64,000 nucleotides of DNA from contig NC_092458.1 of the NCBI RefSeq assembly GCF_047495875.1, positions 111,029,727 through 111,093,726 of the forward strand. The letters run 5' to 3'. Position numbers and translations under genes: made by a program. This DNA comes from Pithys albifrons albifrons. Lineage: Eukaryota > Chordata > Aves > Passeriformes > Thamnophilidae. Shown one piece after another: positions 60,381 through 64,000 of this stretch (its first letter is position 1; each line of letters opens with the position of its first letter). The notes below the pieces were generated by a model that was not told where the DNA came from, made no database searches, and worked only from the letters and a program-made list of their open reading frames with translations.

Positions 60381-62146
60381 TAACACTATTATCAAATTAG
60401 TAGCTTGAGAATAATTATGAGCCATGAATTATGCCTTTTTAAAAATAGGAGCTGCACAGAACATGCTGAAAAGTCTCAAAAAGCTTGAGGCTTGGTTATT
60501 TTGTTACCTCATTCACAGTATGTTTATCAGACCATAATATATCATTGCAGTTGACTTAAAATGACCAACATAATATCCCTAATGAATTGTTTTTCCCTCA
60601 GAAGTGCTCACGAGGATGTAATGTAGCTTATGGTCACTTTCCTCAGGTTGTCTTTTTGCTGAAATCTAAAATCCTTAATTGCAGGTTTTCTGGGTAAAAA
60701 AAAGACCTACTTAAAATGAAAGAGCAAATGGAAGATTCTCAATGATAGATAAAAATTACATTTTTTTACCCATTTTTAGTTTAAAATCAGAAGTGAACAA
60801 GTGTAAGAGTGCTATAGGCAAAATTACTTTTGGGGCCAAAGTATAGAACTTAATGCACACACTAGAAAAATATGTGCAGTCAGAATCTCTGAAGTCCTGC
60901 TGCAATCTACAAGTGAAATATTCTTTTAGTGTCTTGTGTTTGATTAAAGCTGTTTTGGTTTTTAAATGTGGCTGTTGTTCAGCAAATCCCTTCTGATATC
61001 ATGGACTCAATTACATTTTCTTAGACCTCTTTTACTTGTGTTTGGTTTTGTTGTTTTGTTTTTTTTCAGAAGTGCCATTTTACTTCTTTTAACAAGTAAA
61101 GTATTTCATTTAAGTTATTGATGATGAAATAGCGTGACTTAGTCAAAGAATGTATATTTGCAAAATTCCCTTTCTATTCTTAAGTTATTGAGAACAGTAT
61201 GCAGCCTATCAGTTTGGGGTATTTCTTGTCTCATATTGAAGTGAGTATTACACTTTTTATGTGATAAAAAATGAGTTGGGGCATTCTTCAGGCAAGGATG
61301 TCAAGTTTTTCAGCAATTATTCTGGTGAGGCTTGTTTTTTGTAGTAATTTGCTGAAGTTTGGTAGAACCTCTGTATTGCAAGTTCTCTGGTATTGTTTTT
61401 TCCCTTCTAGGTGTGTACTACTGACTATATAAACATTTCCATAAAGCTCGGTGTGTAGATGAATCTTTATGTAAAATGTTTTCAGTGTGTTATACAGTGT
61501 TAAAAGCCTCCAAGTAACTGTTGTGAAGCAGAAATGCTGGTGCACCTCAAATGTATACTTGAGCGAGAGCTTAGAGCAATTATGCAAGCCATTAAGCTCT
61601 AGATTATACCAAAATGCTGATCATAATATTGTAGTAAGACTATCTTTTGATTGCCACAATAAAAGCAGCTTTTGTTAGTCAACCATGAAATATTTCTTTA
61701 AGAACAGAAAGATGAACATGAAAATATAGCTGAAGTCCCAGCAGAGCTTATGGGTGAATAGGGAAAATGAGAGCACATGAAATATTCTTGTTTAGACATT
61801 TGGTTACAGTGTACAGTGAGGAGGTGAGACCTCCCCTTTCTGCAGTATCTGTAATACCTCAAGTAACTGACTTTTCATAGTGTATTTATACTTCTGGGCT
61901 AGCTTTAAAGTTGTCTAGCTACATGCAGTAGGTTTCTCCTTGTCCCCTTAAATATTTTCCTGGTGTTCTTACAAATTGTTGTCCTCATGAGAACTTTAAC
62001 CTGCATGATTCTTTTGTATTGGAAATAATGCCCCAAATATCCATTGGTGACTTCCTCTTTTCAGATTTGTTATTTGAGGGGAATTGGTGGGGGTGAAAGG
62101 TGATAGCCTTGCTCATCCTCCTTTGTAATAACTTCTGTGGGAGACC
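60381..62146. other. AT-rich non-coding stretch
   Basis: Nothing recognisable. A possible 26-base microexon at 61070-61095 is noted under findings. Confidence 0.5.
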
Positions 62147-62375
62147 AATCACAAAATTATAGATGGGTTTGGATTGGAAAGGATCTTAAAATCATCTAGT
62201 TCCAACCCCTGCCATGGTCAGGGACACTTTCTACTTGACCGAGTTGCTTAATGCCCTGTCAAACCTGGCCTTGAGTGCTGCCAGGGCTGGGACATCCACA
62301 GCTTCTCTGGGCAACCTGTGCCAGTGCCTCACCACCCTCACTGTAAAGAATTTCTTCTGTATGGCAGTAAAACTG
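62147..62375 (-). mobile_element. CR1 LINE 3' region, minus strand
   Basis: Antisense CR1 text in near-consensus order: 'AATCACAAAATTATAGATGGG' -like tail at 62147-62167, 'AAAATCATCTAGTTCCAACC' (62190), 'CCTGCCATGGTCAGGGACAC', 'CAAACCTGGCCTTGAGTGCT', 'GGGACATCCACAGCTTCTC', 'TGGGCAACCTGTGCCAGTGC', 'CTCACCACCCTCACTGTAAAG' and 'AATTTCTTCTGTATGG'. It is among the best preserved repeats in the window. The open frame 62214-62432 is antisense to it and is not a gene. Confidence 0.92.
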
Positions 62376-64000
62376 ACTTTGCATTCCTTATGTTGTGGTT
62401 TGAAAGCTGTTGATGTGAAGAATTCAAGCTGAACACTTCATAACTGTGCTGGGTTTAATGTGTCTAAATGGCAAGTCCATTATTTTGGTAATAAAATTTT
62501 ATTGTTTCATAATGACTGCTTCATGCAAGACCATGTTCTGTACTGCATATAGAAAAGAGGTCTAACCTTCACTCAAGAATAGTAGATATGGTATATTTCA
62601 ATGAAGAGAAACACTAATGTTTTAATACTATTATAATCAAATCACCGTAGTTAAAAATAAAAAATGTTAAAAAAACCCTAACATAGTGACTATGCTTTCT
62701 TTTTTGTATGTTAACCTTGCCAAGTTTTAAGACATATGGTATCATTTTGTGAAAATGTACTGTGTTCATGGTTCTTTTTTTTCCCTCATCTGAATAGCTT
62801 CTTTTTAGAACAAGTCACCTACCCAAATAGCTTTTTTTTTTTTTTATTTCTGTAAAAGATGGCAAAAAATTCAAAGATTCAAGCAAAAGTACAGAAGGGA
62901 TGAGAAAGAATTGCTGCTGTGGTTGGCTACATGGAACAATTTTACTGAAATATACTGGTATGAAAAAGCTGATGCCTCCCCCTGTGAACATTTGGTTACC
63001 TGGATGAATGCCCATTCCTTGAGCTTAAGGCTGCAAAACCTGCAAATATATTTAATTATCCATTGACAGCATCTAATGACTAAGTTAATATGATTAGTTA
63101 GAATTTAGAGTTTTTAGTGAGATGTTACTGGCTCTTGGCAGGATTTTTGGACCATGGTGACTCTCATGCTGTGCCTGCTTTTATTTTATTTTGTTTCTTC
63201 TATTTGGTTTCCTTGTGAGGTCTTTGGCACACATGAATGCAGTGCTTTTTTTAATTTTTTTTAAGATTCTCTTTTCACATGTGTGTGTTTTGCATAGTTA
63301 CACATTTGATGTGACCTTTGGATTTCTGCACATGCTGTTGCTGACACTGTTTGGGTTTCTCCTAGGTTGATCTTGAATCCCAAGGATTTTGCATAGGTAG
63401 CAATTCTCCCTGGACTGTGAAGTGTGTATTATTAGCCAACAAAGCATGTTTGTCTGCAAAGTCGTGACACTTTTGCACAGTCAGCTGTTGTATTTTTTTT
63501 CCTTTTGACCTGTCTCTCAACTATACTTTAAAAGAGAAGGTTAGAACATACAACTGTTGGATAGTGCTTCCTTTGTCAAAGTCACATTCTGGTTTTATTT
63601 TTCAAACTGTTAGGTTGCATTTCATGTAGGTTTGGGTTTAGATTAATTTGGATGAATCTAGACCCGTGTTAGCATATTGCAAACCATTGCCACGGAGTCC
63701 AAGTCCATTGCAGAATCTGTGTGTGTCAGCTCAGCAAAACATGGATCTGTATTTACTGTTCCATAAAAACAGGCAATGATCTGGAGCCTGGTTTGTGTTT
63801 CACAGGATTTTCAGATCAAAATTCTCATATAAACCTGGATGAGATTGCATGATAACCAGATACAGACTGAGCCCTGCAAATACACCCATCCAAAAGAAAA
63901 TTCTGAGTTCAGAAGCAACTAAGACATTTTGGTAGTATTGTGAGTGCTACTCAAGTATTTTTATCTGGTACATGTGTTACAAGGGTAGTCATAATGGATG
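62376..64000. other. AT-rich non-coding stretch
   Basis: No recognisable feature to the end of the window. A T-run is at 62830-62845. Confidence 0.5.

Noticed and set aside
1..64000. CRISPR arrays, bacterial operons or other prokaryotic systems
   Set aside because: No regularly spaced repeats, no long coding frames, and clear vertebrate retrotransposons.

Overview
The window looks like 64 kb of non-coding vertebrate DNA from a bird, most likely a songbird. The base composition is AT-rich with long poly-T tracts and few CpGs, and every open frame is short (longest 154 codons). I see no complete protein-coding gene. The bird assignment rests on recognisable retrotransposons: several CR1 LINE 3' ends, a tRNA-Ile-headed SINE with a CR1-type tail like TguSINE1 of zebra finch, and LTR fragments of avian endogenous retrovirus families. 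These identifications come from remembered consensus text, not from a search.

Layout: 1-8.0 kb is unannotatable AT-rich DNA, followed by a CR1 3' end at 8.03-8.14 kb. An 82-bp tandem duplication lies at 9.66-9.82 kb. Unique-looking sequence runs to 19.4 kb, broken by a GC-richer patch at 16.64-17.18 kb. A 5'-truncated solo LTR sits at 19.48-19.88 kb. From 27.7 to 30.5 kb there are three degraded fragments of an old CR1/L3-like LINE, all on the minus strand and all covering the same part of the reverse transcriptase. An LTR follows at 30.69 kb and a CR1 at 31.57 kb. At 35.86-36.58 kb a minus-strand CR1 abuts a minus-strand LTR fragment; a plus-strand LTR fragment that looks like the same family lies 2.1 kb further on (38.71-39.20 kb). 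The SINE is at 48.6 kb. A possible retrocopy or terminal exon lies at 52.3-52.8 kb. Further CR1 fragments are at 57.8, 60.2 and 62.1 kb.

By eye the plus strand carries more T than A and more G than C, including inside the unique sequence. That pattern is typical of introns transcribed along the plus strand, so the window may lie inside large introns of a plus-strand gene. A handful of splice-acceptor-like sites followed by open reading could be small exons, but none encodes a peptide I recognise and the T-rich background makes such sites common by chance. No new defence, mobile or regulatory system is evident; the most useful leads are the 52.3 kb candidate, the LINE cluster, and the short perfect palindromes.
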